From assembly GCA_964419225.1 (NCBI GenBank), contig CAYQPF010000008.1:1-64000 (forward strand): a stretch of DNA of 64,000 nucleotides, written 5' to 3'. The stretch comes from CAYQPF01 sp964419225. Lineage in GTDB: Bacteria; Cloacimonadota; Cloacimonadia; Cloacimonadales; CAYQPF01. Position 1 is the first letter of the stretch; the number at the start of each line of letters is the position of its first letter. This document shows positions 53,721 to 62,579 of this stretch, in pieces. Made by a program: the position numbers and the translations under genes. The notes beneath the pieces were generated by a model. The model was not told the DNA's origin, did no database searches, and saw only the letters and a program-made list of their open reading frames with translations.

Positions 53721-54653
53721 ATGATAAAAGTAAAAGATCTGGTTAAAGATTATGGGAAAGTCCGGGCCTTGGACAGGATAAATTTCGAAATTAATCAAGG
53801 GGAGATCGTTGGTTTTTTGGGGCCTAACGGAGCCGGCAAATCCACGACCTTAAAAATACTTACCTGCTATCTTAAGCAAACTGAAGGAAATATTTTTGTA
53901 AACGATTTGAATGTAACTGATGATGAAGATGAGATCAAGAAACTGATTGGATATTTACCGGAGCAGAATCCTTTGTATCAGGAGATGCTGGTGTATGATT
54001 ATTTGAAGTTTATTTATGATATCCGGGAAATTAAAGAGGATTTTGATCCACTGCTGCGAAGAATCGTCGAGAAATGCGGTTTGGCAGGTCATTTAGAGAA
54101 GGCGATCGGTACCCTTTCCAAAGGATACAAACAGAGGGTTGGATTAGCTCAGGCGATCATCCATGATCCCGAGATTCTTATTTTAGATGAGCCAACATCA
54201 GGTCTTGATCCTAATCAAATCCTGGAGATCAGAGCTTTAATAAAAGAATTGGGTAAAGAGAAAACAGTTATTTTTTCGAGCCATATTTTGCAGGAAGTTC
54301 AGTCAGTTTGTGACAGAATTATTATAATTAATAAAGGGAAGATCATCAAAGATGCCACCAAGGAGAATTTACTGTCGGTAATGGGAGCAGACAATCATTT
54401 GCAAATAAGTGTTCAGGGTAGTAAAGACAGAATTATTGAGATGGAAAAAGCACTTTCCGGGATAAAAATTACCCAAATAGAGGGAAGTGAGGAAAATACT
54501 TATAGTTTTAAAGTTATTTGTAAGAACAAAACAGACAGAAGAAGTGAGATCTCAGATTATATTATGAAGAATGAATTAAAATTATTGGAATTGAAAACGG
54601 TTGCCCTGACACTGGAAGAGGTTTTCCATTTATCAACTAAAGAAGATAAATAG
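53721..54653 (+). CDS. gldA: ABC transporter ATP-binding protein, GldA-like
   Basis: 310 residues: Walker A GPNGAGKST, signature LSKGYKQRVGLAQA, Walker B LILDEPTSGLDP, H-loop SSHIL. The C-terminal ~90 residues extend beyond the nucleotide domain, as in GldA/CcmA-type subunits. A TTG at 53706 is in frame, but the ATG at 53721 has the better GAGGAAA site. Head of a four-gene operon with a GldF-like permease, a GldG-like protein and a DUF4340 protein. In flavobacteria GldAFG is linked to gliding; in other phyla the same set is widespread and of unknown cargo. Confidence 0.88.
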   Translation: MIKVKDLVKDYGKVRALDRINFEINQGEIVGFLGPNGAGKSTTLKILTCYLKQTEGNIFVNDLNVTDDEDEIKKLIGYLPEQNPLYQEMLVYDYLKFIYDIREIKEDFDPLLRRIVEKCGLAGHLEKAIGTLSKGYKQRVGLAQAIIHDPEILILDEPTSGLDPNQILEIRALIKELGKEKTVIFSSHILQEVQSVCDRIIIINKGKIIKDATKENLLSVMGADNHLQISVQGSKDRIIEMEKALSGIKITQIEGSEENTYSFKVICKNKTDRRSEISDYIMKNELKLLELKTVALTLEEVFHLSTKEDK

Positions 54654-54661
54654 AGGTATTA

Positions 54662-55372
54662 ATGAAGAAGATTTTCACTATAGCGGTAAAAGAAATAAAG
54701 AGTCAATTTTATTCCCCGGTTGCATACATAATCATGTTTGTGTTTATTATCATCACAAGCTGGTTTTTCAGCAGTCAGGTATTTATAGAAAACAAGTCGA
54801 ATTTAAGTATTATTTTTTCGCTGCTGCCTATGATTTTCATGGTTTATATTCCGGTTATCAGCATGAATTCAGTGGCGAGAGAGAAGACAACAGGTACTTT
54901 AGAAATACTATTAACGCTTCCTGTCAAGAGTCATGAAATAATTTTAGGGAAGTATTTGGGAGTATTATTTTTATTGCTGGTCACCCTGCTGTTTACTTCA
55001 TTTTATGTGTTAACGATAGCATTAGTGGGGCGGAACATAGATTGGGGAGTTATTGGGTGCGGTTATTTGGGGATGGTCTTGTTGGGTGCCTTTTATGCCT
55101 CAATAGGAGTTTATACTTCGAGTTTGAGTAAAAATCCCATTATTGCTTTTTTATTGAGTTTTGTGATAATATTATTTTTCTATTTGATCCAATTTACGCT
55201 TTTATTTATTCCCTCAGGTGTTGCAGGATTTTTTCAGTATTTAAGCGTTGTCTATCACATGGAAAATATTCAGCGGGGAATCTTAGACACCAGAAATTTT
55301 GTCTATTTCTTCAGTGTAATATTTGTTTTTCTGCAAATGTCCATTCTAACTATTCATAAAAAACAGAATTAA
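54662..55372 (+). CDS. ABC transporter permease, GldF-like
   Basis: 236 residues with six predicted TM helices and the ABC-2 motif NSVAREKTTGTLEILLTLPV after the second helix. It follows the ATPase gene by 8 nt and precedes the GldG-like gene by 9 nt. Confidence 0.87.
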   Translation: MKKIFTIAVKEIKSQFYSPVAYIIMFVFIIITSWFFSSQVFIENKSNLSIIFSLLPMIFMVYIPVISMNSVAREKTTGTLEILLTLPVKSHEIILGKYLGVLFLLLVTLLFTSFYVLTIALVGRNIDWGVIGCGYLGMVLLGAFYASIGVYTSSLSKNPIIAFLLSFVIILFFYLIQFTLLFIPSGVAGFFQYLSVVYHMENIQRGILDTRNFVYFFSVIFVFLQMSILTIHKKQN

Positions 55373-55381
55373 GGTATAGAA

Positions 55382-56977
55382 ATGAAAGAAAAAAATAAAC
55401 AACAGTCATACATTCATTTAATCATGATCATCGTAATTGTATTGTTAATAAACATGATCTCGGTCTATGTCTTTTTCAGGTTGGATTGTTCCAAAGATAA
55501 GTCTTACTCAATTTCAGAAGCAAGTATAAACATTGTGAAGAGTTTGAAGGAGCCCTTAAAGATCAGGATCTATTTTTCGAATGATTTGCCTGGTAATCTG
55601 GCAGACACACGCAGATATATCAATGATTTATTGACTGAATATCAAACTTATTCCAACGGTATGCTGCAATTTGAATTTGTTGATCCGGCCAATGATGAAG
55701 TCTTAAAAAAAGAAGCATCCGACAATAAGGTTCCCAATCTTTCAGTTCAAGCTTTTAAAAATGAAAAGATTGAGTATCAACAGGTATATATGGGAATGGT
55801 TCTTTGGTATAACAGCAACAGGGAAGTTTTACCGGTTATCAATAATACCACTGGTCTGGAGTATAACTTGACTAGTGCTATTAGCAGGGTCATGTTGAAA
55901 TCAAAGAAACTGATTGCGGTTTATGAGCATATCTATCCTGAAGATTTAAAGTATTTAGACGAATTGGACATAACAACCCGATTCAATACAGCATATAGTT
56001 TATTATCAGCCACATATGATCTGGAGAGGGCTACTTTGTATAAATCTGTTCCAGGTGCAGCTTCAATGTTACTTTTTACCGGCACAATGGATAGTTTGTC
56101 ATTAGAGCAAAGAGTTAATTTGGACAGATATATTATGGGTGGCGGCCAGGTATTATTTTTTCAGGACAGGATAATGGCTGACATGGAGAGTGAAACAGCT
56201 GACGAGATTAAGACTAATATTTTTGATATTTTATTGAATTATGGGGTCCTTGTCAAACCTGCCTTAGCCCAGGACGCCGTATGTTTGCCTCTGCGATTAA
56301 GTGAAAAGCAAGGTAACAGTACAGTACCGTTGACAATTTCGTATCCGTTTTTCCCCTTAGTGCATGATTTAAACCAGAATTTAATTATCACCAAGAATCT
56401 GGATAACTTACTTTTCGAGTATGTTTCTGAGTTATCAATCAAAACTCTGGATAAAAACATTGTCATGACTCCTTTATGCTATACTTCATCCAACTCATAT
56501 GAAAGATTGGATTTTCCTATAGATATATCTTATCAGCAATATAGAGACGTGAATGTGTTAAGTAAATTTGATCTACCTCCCAAGATTTTATCCGGATTAT
56601 ATCAGGGTAAATTCACAAGTGCATTCACCGGTACAGATCTGCAAAAGAAGTATGCGTTACCTGAATCTAATACTAAAGCAAAAATTATCATGGTTCCGGA
56701 TATAGATTTTATCTCGAATGATGTGTTGTCCAGTAATCCGCAAAATATAGGTTTTTTCCTTAACTGCACAGATTATCTTGCGGGCGACAGCCTGCTGATT
56801 AATATGCGTCAGAAAGATATAACATATAGTCCATTAAAGGAAATGAAACCAGAGAACAAAAGAATTATACGTTATTTGAATTTGTGTATTCCCGGATTAA
56901 GTATAATTCTGACCGGATTATGGGTATTAAATCGGGAACGCAGAAGAAAGAAAATTCTAAAAGGTAAGTATGAATAG
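55382..56977 (+). CDS. GldG-like membrane-anchored protein of the ABC system
   Basis: 531 residues: an N-terminal TM helix (~15-33), the segment DCSKDKSYSISEAS typical of the GldG/ABC_transp_aux family, a large periplasmic part (~35-495), and a C-terminal TM helix followed by a basic tail (RERRRKK). Known for the family: auxiliary subunit beside GldA/GldF-type transporters. The next gene overlaps by 8 nt. Confidence 0.85.
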   Translation: MKEKNKQQSYIHLIMIIVIVLLINMISVYVFFRLDCSKDKSYSISEASINIVKSLKEPLKIRIYFSNDLPGNLADTRRYINDLLTEYQTYSNGMLQFEFVDPANDEVLKKEASDNKVPNLSVQAFKNEKIEYQQVYMGMVLWYNSNREVLPVINNTTGLEYNLTSAISRVMLKSKKLIAVYEHIYPEDLKYLDELDITTRFNTAYSLLSATYDLERATLYKSVPGAASMLLFTGTMDSLSLEQRVNLDRYIMGGGQVLFFQDRIMADMESETADEIKTNIFDILLNYGVLVKPALAQDAVCLPLRLSEKQGNSTVPLTISYPFFPLVHDLNQNLIITKNLDNLLFEYVSELSIKTLDKNIVMTPLCYTSSNSYERLDFPIDISYQQYRDVNVLSKFDLPPKILSGLYQGKFTSAFTGTDLQKKYALPESNTKAKIIMVPDIDFISNDVLSSNPQNIGFFLNCTDYLAGDSLLINMRQKDITYSPLKEMKPENKRIIRYLNLCIPGLSIILTGLWVLNRERRRKKILKGKYE

Positions 56978-57869
56978 AAAAACAATCATCTATCTAAGTA
57001 TCCTGATTCTCTTAAGTGCCGTACTGGTGTTTGTAAAAAGCAAGGCACATAAAGAAAAAAGAACAGACTTTTTAAATATAGATTCAACCCAGGTATATTC
57101 TTTTACTATCACGAGTGCAAAAGATACTCTTAAATGTGAAAAAGAAAATAATGAATGGTTCGTAACATATCCTCTGAAATATCCTGCAGAAAAAAGCACA
57201 TTAGACAATTTTTTCATGTATATCGTCAAAAGTAAGAAAGTTGCTGTCCACGAAAATCTGCCTATGCCGAAACTTGCACCCCGGAAATATGTTGTTGAGC
57301 TATTTAATAAAGATAGAGAATTGATGACAAGTTTTACTTTGCAGAATCTCTCTAACTCTAATTATTGTGTTGCACAATTCAAGGATGAACCAGGTTATTA
57401 TGAATTGGTAAATAGTTTGACAAACTATGCGATGCCCGATCTTTTTCTTTGGAGAAAGACTTTGGTTTTGGATGTGACAAAGGGGGAAATCAATCAATTA
57501 CAAGTTTTTATGCCTGACAGAAATTACACCTTAACCAAGAATGGAGAAGCGTGGATTTACGAAGAAAGCGGAGTGAAAACAACCATAAAAAATTTTAGCA
57601 TGCGGATATATAAAATGCTCAATGTTCTGGAAAACATGCGAACACAAACTTTTCTGGACAATAAGTATGAACAATACTCTAAGGCTTTAGATCAGCCAAT
57701 TCTCAGGATCAGGATCATTAAAAACAATTCTCAGGTTATTGAAGTAAAGTTTATCAAAACTGATAATGGTTTAATTATGCAAAAAAACAAGGAAACCGAA
57801 CATTTATTTGTTCTGAATTATGAAGTATTCAGCCGGTTTGAGGTTAATTTAAAACTTTTGACGGAGTAA
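56970..57869 (+). CDS. DUF4340 domain protein
   Basis: 299 residues with an N-terminal TM/signal anchor and a periplasmic body. Two tandem segments with the pattern LKCEKENNEWFVTYPLKYPAE...FFMYIV match DUF4340, which often follows GldG-type genes. Function unknown; probably part of the same membrane complex. Confidence 0.82.
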   Translation: MNRKTIIYLSILILLSAVLVFVKSKAHKEKRTDFLNIDSTQVYSFTITSAKDTLKCEKENNEWFVTYPLKYPAEKSTLDNFFMYIVKSKKVAVHENLPMPKLAPRKYVVELFNKDRELMTSFTLQNLSNSNYCVAQFKDEPGYYELVNSLTNYAMPDLFLWRKTLVLDVTKGEINQLQVFMPDRNYTLTKNGEAWIYEESGVKTTIKNFSMRIYKMLNVLENMRTQTFLDNKYEQYSKALDQPILRIRIIKNNSQVIEVKFIKTDNGLIMQKNKETEHLFVLNYEVFSRFEVNLKLLTE

Positions 57870-57871
57870 TT

Positions 57872-60800
57872 ATGAAAATCACTTATAGAATTGCATATTT
57901 ACTATTGTTTTATCTGATGTGTTTAAGCATAATTATTGCTACAATCTGGTTCATCAGTTACCGGCAGCAGAGAACAATCACCAAAGTTGAGATTGATCAT
58001 TCCCGGACTTTGCTCCATACTATTCTTAATGAGCAAACCCAAAGTCTGCAAAGAGCAGTGGGAGATAATGCTTTATGGAATGAACTGTATGATTGTGTAG
58101 ATAAGAAGGATGCCAAATGGATCCAAATTCAGCAGGAAATATTTTCGACCTATTATGGATCAGATTATCATTGGGTTTTTAACAAGAAATTAGAACTAAT
58201 TTCATCTTATACAAAAAATGGAGAAGAACTGCCGATATTGCCTGATTCAGTATTGAAAGAAATCTTCAAGAATAAGAAAATAAGCACTTTTTATCAGAAT
58301 AAGAACGAAAGAATCCAATTGTGCGGAGAGATTATCTGCAGAACTGAGGATAGCACCAGTGCGAATCCTGATGGTATATATGTAGCCGGGATCAAATGGG
58401 ATAAAGCCTTCTTTGCTAAAATAAAGGAGAAAACATTTATTACAGTTGAATTGGAAAACAATATTCCACAATCTCAGAAACGAGGATATGTCTATTTTCA
58501 ACTACCTGTAAAAGACAGCATGGGAAACACTTTGACCTTGAATTGTCAGGAAGAGAAAAAACTCTTGGCCAATATCAATCATTCTAATATGATTTTAATC
58601 ATGAGTTTAGTTGTTTTCAGTCTCTTTTTTCATGCTCTTTCGCATTGGCTATTAAGAAAATGGATAGGTAATCCGTTAAAATTGATTACAAATTCCCTGG
58701 ATAAACAAGATACTCTTAGTATTGAACCCCTTTATAAGGTTAAAAGCGAATTTGGCACAATCTCCATTCTTATTCGAGATTTTTTTGAACAGCAGAAACG
58801 TCTTAAAGAAGAAATTAGAACAAGGGAAAATGCTGAGCAAACTCTGAGAAACCAAAGAGATTTGTTAAAAAAAATCGGAGATTCAATTCCATATCCAATT
58901 TCCTATCGGGATAAAAATGATATTTATGTCGGATTTAATCATGAATTTGAAAAATATTTGCAACTTAACGGAAGAGAGATAAAGAACAAAAAAGCTTCTG
59001 AAATCCCTCCAAAATTTGATAGTGAGATTTTATTCAAGAATGATTATCTACTAAGTGATTCTAATACTCAGTTGCAATATGAAGACTATATCAGATATGA
59101 TGAGAATACTATAAAATACGTGATCTTTAACAAAAAACAATATAGTGTTGATGAACGGACCAACGGAATATTGACTACAATGATTGATATTACCGAAAGA
59201 GTTGAACTCGAAAACCAAATCGAACAAGTCAACAGGTGTTTTCTCAATTTTACGGAAGACCCTGTATTTAATATAAATTTGATAACCGAATTAATTGGTA
59301 AAATATGTGGTGCAAGTTGTGCTCTCTATAATAAAATTGAGAAAGATAAAATTATTTCTGTAGGTGTTTGGAATGCTCCCACAGATTACTGCAGAATAGA
59401 CTCTGCGGATGGTCATATTTGTACAAGTATTCTTAATCAGTTCAGCGATGATGTGATCGAAATTAATGATTTAGCCGAAACAAATTTCTATCATACTGAT
59501 CCAAATATTGCCAAATACAGTTTAATGTCCTATATTGGAAAGGTCATAAAAATTAGTAACCAAAGAATCGGCACTCTTTGTGTTTTATTTCAAAAAAAAT
59601 ACAAGCTCAGTGAACAGGAAAAAGACATTTTTGAAATACTGGCCAAAGCTATTTCTATCGAAGAACAGCGTTATCAGTCAGAATATGCTTACAAATATTT
59701 GAATAGTGCATATGAAATGATAAATGAAATTGCTCAGGATTTGATTAATGCCAATCGGATTACTTTTGAAGAAATTCTGAGAAAATGCTTTGCGAGAATA
59801 GGATACTTTTTAGATGTCGATAGAGTTTTCTTCCTTCTGCATAAAACAGATTACCTGTCTTTGGAAAGTGAATGGTGTAATCTGGGAATCCCCAAAATAA
59901 GTGATTTTCTTAAAATTATCCCGGATTCTTCGCTGCCGGAATTAATCAAACAATCTGAGCTAAAAGAAATATTTACTGTCAAGGAAATGGAAGCTTTTAA
60001 TCTGTCAGAATCCAATGAAAAAGAATTTTTCCTAAAAGCAGGTATTTCCAGTATGATTTGTTTGCCACTAAAGCACGATAATGAACTACTCGGTTATTTT
60101 GGAATTACTGGTTTAGAAAATTTGCAATCTCAGGAGCAAACAGAATTCTTGTTAAAACTTCTCAATAAAATTTTTCTTAACTCTCTTATTAGTATTTCCT
60201 ATGAAGAACAACTTCTTACAGCACTGGAGAATGCCAAAATAGCAGACAGTGCCAAAAACAGATTTTTATCAAGTATAAACCATGAATTGAACACTCCTCT
60301 GCATGGAATAATGTCACTAACTTCTCTGGCTAAAAACGAAATTCAACTGGATGAATTGAAATCAATGTTGGATACAATTACATTATCTTCAGAAAAATTG
60401 TTTTCCACTATTGAAAAAGTGCTCTATTTTTCCCAAATTGAAGAAAAATCTGCTGACAAAATTGTGGAAAATTTTAGTCTTAAAGATTTGCTATTCAGTC
60501 TGAAATCTGAAATGGAAAATAAATATAGTAAAAATATATCTGTTTGCTTTAACATACATCCCTCTCTGCCGAATGTTTTCTCCGGTGTTGTTAAAGAAGT
60601 AAGAATGATAATTGGAAACATCCTTGATAATGCTTTTAAATTTACAGAAAGCGGAAAAGTTGAACTTAATTGTGATTTCGAACCTGGTTTGCACAACAGC
60701 CAAATCCTGATTTCAATCTCAGATACAGGTATTGGCATTAATGAATCTATGGCTCAGAATCTCTTTAAACCATTTCAACAATTTGATTCCACCTATAGCA

Positions 60801-60946
60801 GACGTTATGGTGGTATAGGCTTGGGATTGGCTGTGAGTAAGAAATTGTTGGAGTCTATGAATGGAGTAATTTATTACCATTCTTCTAAAGAAAAAGGTTG
60901 CATTTTTACAATTTCTTTCATTTTGAAGCATGGAGAATTATTTTAA
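57872..60946 (+). CDS. Membrane histidine kinase with CHASE4, PAS and GAF domains
   Basis: 1024 residues: TM (~7-28), CHASE4-like periplasmic domain (~40-210; DNALWNELYDCV), TM (~232-255), a HAMP-like linker, PAS (~325-445), two GAF domains (~455-600 and ~620-780), HisKA with H-box FLSSINHELNTPLHGI (~800), and HATPase (NILDNAFKF, DTGIGI, YGGIGLGLAV). No receiver domain, so a partner response regulator must be encoded elsewhere. It starts 2 nt after the DUF4340 stop, so it may be cotranscribed with the ABC operon and sense envelope state or an extracellular ligand. Confidence 0.9.
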   Translation: MKITYRIAYLLLFYLMCLSIIIATIWFISYRQQRTITKVEIDHSRTLLHTILNEQTQSLQRAVGDNALWNELYDCVDKKDAKWIQIQQEIFSTYYGSDYHWVFNKKLELISSYTKNGEELPILPDSVLKEIFKNKKISTFYQNKNERIQLCGEIICRTEDSTSANPDGIYVAGIKWDKAFFAKIKEKTFITVELENNIPQSQKRGYVYFQLPVKDSMGNTLTLNCQEEKKLLANINHSNMILIMSLVVFSLFFHALSHWLLRKWIGNPLKLITNSLDKQDTLSIEPLYKVKSEFGTISILIRDFFEQQKRLKEEIRTRENAEQTLRNQRDLLKKIGDSIPYPISYRDKNDIYVGFNHEFEKYLQLNGREIKNKKASEIPPKFDSEILFKNDYLLSDSNTQLQYEDYIRYDENTIKYVIFNKKQYSVDERTNGILTTMIDITERVELENQIEQVNRCFLNFTEDPVFNINLITELIGKICGASCALYNKIEKDKIISVGVWNAPTDYCRIDSADGHICTSILNQFSDDVIEINDLAETNFYHTDPNIAKYSLMSYIGKVIKISNQRIGTLCVLFQKKYKLSEQEKDIFEILAKAISIEEQRYQSEYAYKYLNSAYEMINEIAQDLINANRITFEEILRKCFARIGYFLDVDRVFFLLHKTDYLSLESEWCNLGIPKISDFLKIIPDSSLPELIKQSELKEIFTVKEMEAFNLSESNEKEFFLKAGISSMICLPLKHDNELLGYFGITGLENLQSQEQTEFLLKLLNKIFLNSLISISYEEQLLTALENAKIADSAKNRFLSSINHELNTPLHGIMSLTSLAKNEIQLDELKSMLDTITLSSEKLFSTIEKVLYFSQIEEKSADKIVENFSLKDLLFSLKSEMENKYSKNISVCFNIHPSLPNVFSGVVKEVRMIIGNILDNAFKFTESGKVELNCDFEPGLHNSQILISISDTGIGINESMAQNLFKPFQQFDSTYSRRYGGIGLGLAVSKKLLESMNGVIYYHSSKEKGCIFTISFILKHGELF

Positions 60947-61015
60947 CTTGACTAATTAAAATTGTTTTTTTTTGTGTTATAAAAAGTTAGAGATTTTTTA
61001 TTGGAGGAATATAAA

Positions 61016-62251
61016 ATGAAAAGACATCTATGGTCTTATGTATTGCTTGGAGCATTTACAGTTTTGGCATTTTTTGGATGTACAAACAATGATGATTTAG
61101 TGGTTGATGGTCTGCCGACTGACGTTCTTGAAGTTCAGTTAACTCGAAATATCAGCACCACTGCTGATGGTGTCCCTGTTATTGCTAATCAAGTTGTTTC
61201 CAATCCTGGACAATTCTATTATTTGATGGTTACAGGCATTGATCCTAATGCTGAAGCAATGAGATTCTATATTAATTGGGGTGATAATTCAGCTCTCGAT
61301 TCCACTGATGTGACTTATTATCCAAGTGCTAAAGAAGTACAATACAAACATTTGTACCAGAATGCAGGCACATACTCTATTGTAGTCACTGCAAAAACTC
61401 AAGCTAGTAAAACTTCTGCCAATTCACAACCTCTTACCGTTTCTGTAAATACTTTAAAACTTGCTGATTATACTGCCTTCATCAATAGCTTTGTAAATAT
61501 CAATGCACCTGCAAACGGTACTTATACCGTTGGTAATGCTACTTCAGGGGATAGTGATGAATATCCTACTTTCCCTGCTACTATCAGCAGCTTCGCTATG
61601 AGTAAATATGAAGTTCCTCAAAATGTTTTTACTGATGTTATGAAATTAATTGATCCCGAATTTACTAATCCTTCCCTATATCAAGGCGACGCAAATCGCC
61701 CTGCAGAAAATGTAACCTGGTATGAAGCCATCAGATTCTGTAACAAGTTAAGTGAAAAAAAATATAATTCACCATTAGAAAACTACTACGGTATCTCAGG
61801 GGATTCAGCTGTTTATACTGCTATCACCCGTAATCCCAATGCTAAGGGTTATAGACTACCTACCGAAGCAGAATGGGAATATGCTGCAAATGCAAATAGT
61901 GGTACAATCTATCCTGGTGGTAATGAAGTTGATCCTATTTCCTGGTTTGTGCAAAATTCCTTTGTTCCTGTACCTGTTGGTGACCAACCTATTTATATTA
62001 CTCATGCTGTTGGTGAAAAAGCTCCCAATGCATTCAATTTGTTTGATATGGCTGGAAATGTCTCTGAATGGTGTGATAACTGGTATACTCCTTATCCTTT
62101 GACTGATGCTGTAGGCTCTCATAAAGCTATCAGAGGCGGAAATTGTATGGAAGGTGCACATGATCTCAGAATTACCAACAGAACTAGTGGTAAACCTGGT
62201 TTCGACGTTTGTACCGTTGGATTCAGAGTCGTAAAAAATAAACTTGATTAG
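61016..62251 (+). CDS. Lipoprotein with PKD-like and FGE-sulfatase (SUMF1) domains
   Basis: 411 residues. Lipobox FFGC (Cys near 22), a PKD-like Ig domain (~40-140; FYINWGDNS, YQNAGTYSIVV), and an FGE-sulfatase domain (~155-410) with FAMSKYEV, RPAENVTWYEAIRFCN, YRLPTEAEWEYAAN, FNLFDMAGNVSEW and TVGFRVV. No sulfatase gene is nearby and the active-site Cys pair of true formylglycine-generating enzymes is not clear, so a surface-binding role is likely. The start is ATG 61016 with TTGGAGG; a TTG at 61001 overlaps that site. Confidence 0.88.
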   Translation: MKRHLWSYVLLGAFTVLAFFGCTNNDDLVVDGLPTDVLEVQLTRNISTTADGVPVIANQVVSNPGQFYYLMVTGIDPNAEAMRFYINWGDNSALDSTDVTYYPSAKEVQYKHLYQNAGTYSIVVTAKTQASKTSANSQPLTVSVNTLKLADYTAFINSFVNINAPANGTYTVGNATSGDSDEYPTFPATISSFAMSKYEVPQNVFTDVMKLIDPEFTNPSLYQGDANRPAENVTWYEAIRFCNKLSEKKYNSPLENYYGISGDSAVYTAITRNPNAKGYRLPTEAEWEYAANANSGTIYPGGNEVDPISWFVQNSFVPVPVGDQPIYITHAVGEKAPNAFNLFDMAGNVSEWCDNWYTPYPLTDAVGSHKAIRGGNCMEGAHDLRITNRTSGKPGFDVCTVGFRVVKNKLD

Positions 62252-62272
62252 TAAGTTACTCTTATTAATATT

Positions 62273-62303
62273 AAAAAGGTACTCTTTGGAGTACCTTTTT
62301 TTT
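62273..62303 (+). terminator. Terminator of the SUMF1 lipoprotein
   Basis: GGTACTC (62278-62284), TTTG loop, GAGTACC (62289-62295), then eight Ts. Confidence 0.9.
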
Positions 62304-62306
62304 GCT

Positions 62307-62335
62307 TTGACAACTTTATGTAATTTGCTTAAATT
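62307..62335 (+). promoter_or_regulatory. Putative promoter of the cyclase gene
   Basis: TTGACA (62307-62312), a 17-bp spacer, and TAAATT (62330-62335). Confidence 0.5.
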
Positions 62336-62389
62336 GGAAAAAATGAGTTAGAGGTTTTATGATGAGTAAATTATTGTTTTTTCCATTAG

Positions 62390-62551
62390 TGAGTCCACTC
62401 CAAAAACCCCAAATTATAAATCTCAAAGTTACTTTCTACCTTCTTTTTAGACTCTTTCATAATCTGAAGCCTATAAAAACTACTCATTCAGTTATCTTTT
62501 TTGGGTTTTTTGTGCCTTTTGTGGCAATTATACCTTTTTGGAGTGGACTCA
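62390..62551. repeat. Inverted-repeat element upstream of the cyclase gene
   Basis: Arms 62390-62406 and 62535-62551 (TGAGTCCACTCCAAAAA and its complement) match over 17 bp, 128 bp apart; flanking ATTGTTTT words extend the match imperfectly. The inside holds TTTTTGTGCCTTTTGTGGC, kin to the 27209 repeats. A 73-codon ORF across it looks spurious. Confidence 0.65.
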
Positions 62552-62579
62552 TTAGTAAAACAATGCAGGAAAACAGATA

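Noticed and set aside
60948..60983. TTGACT ... TATAAA as promoter of the SUMF1 lipoprotein
   Set aside because: The spacer is 24 bp, too long for a sigma-70 promoter.
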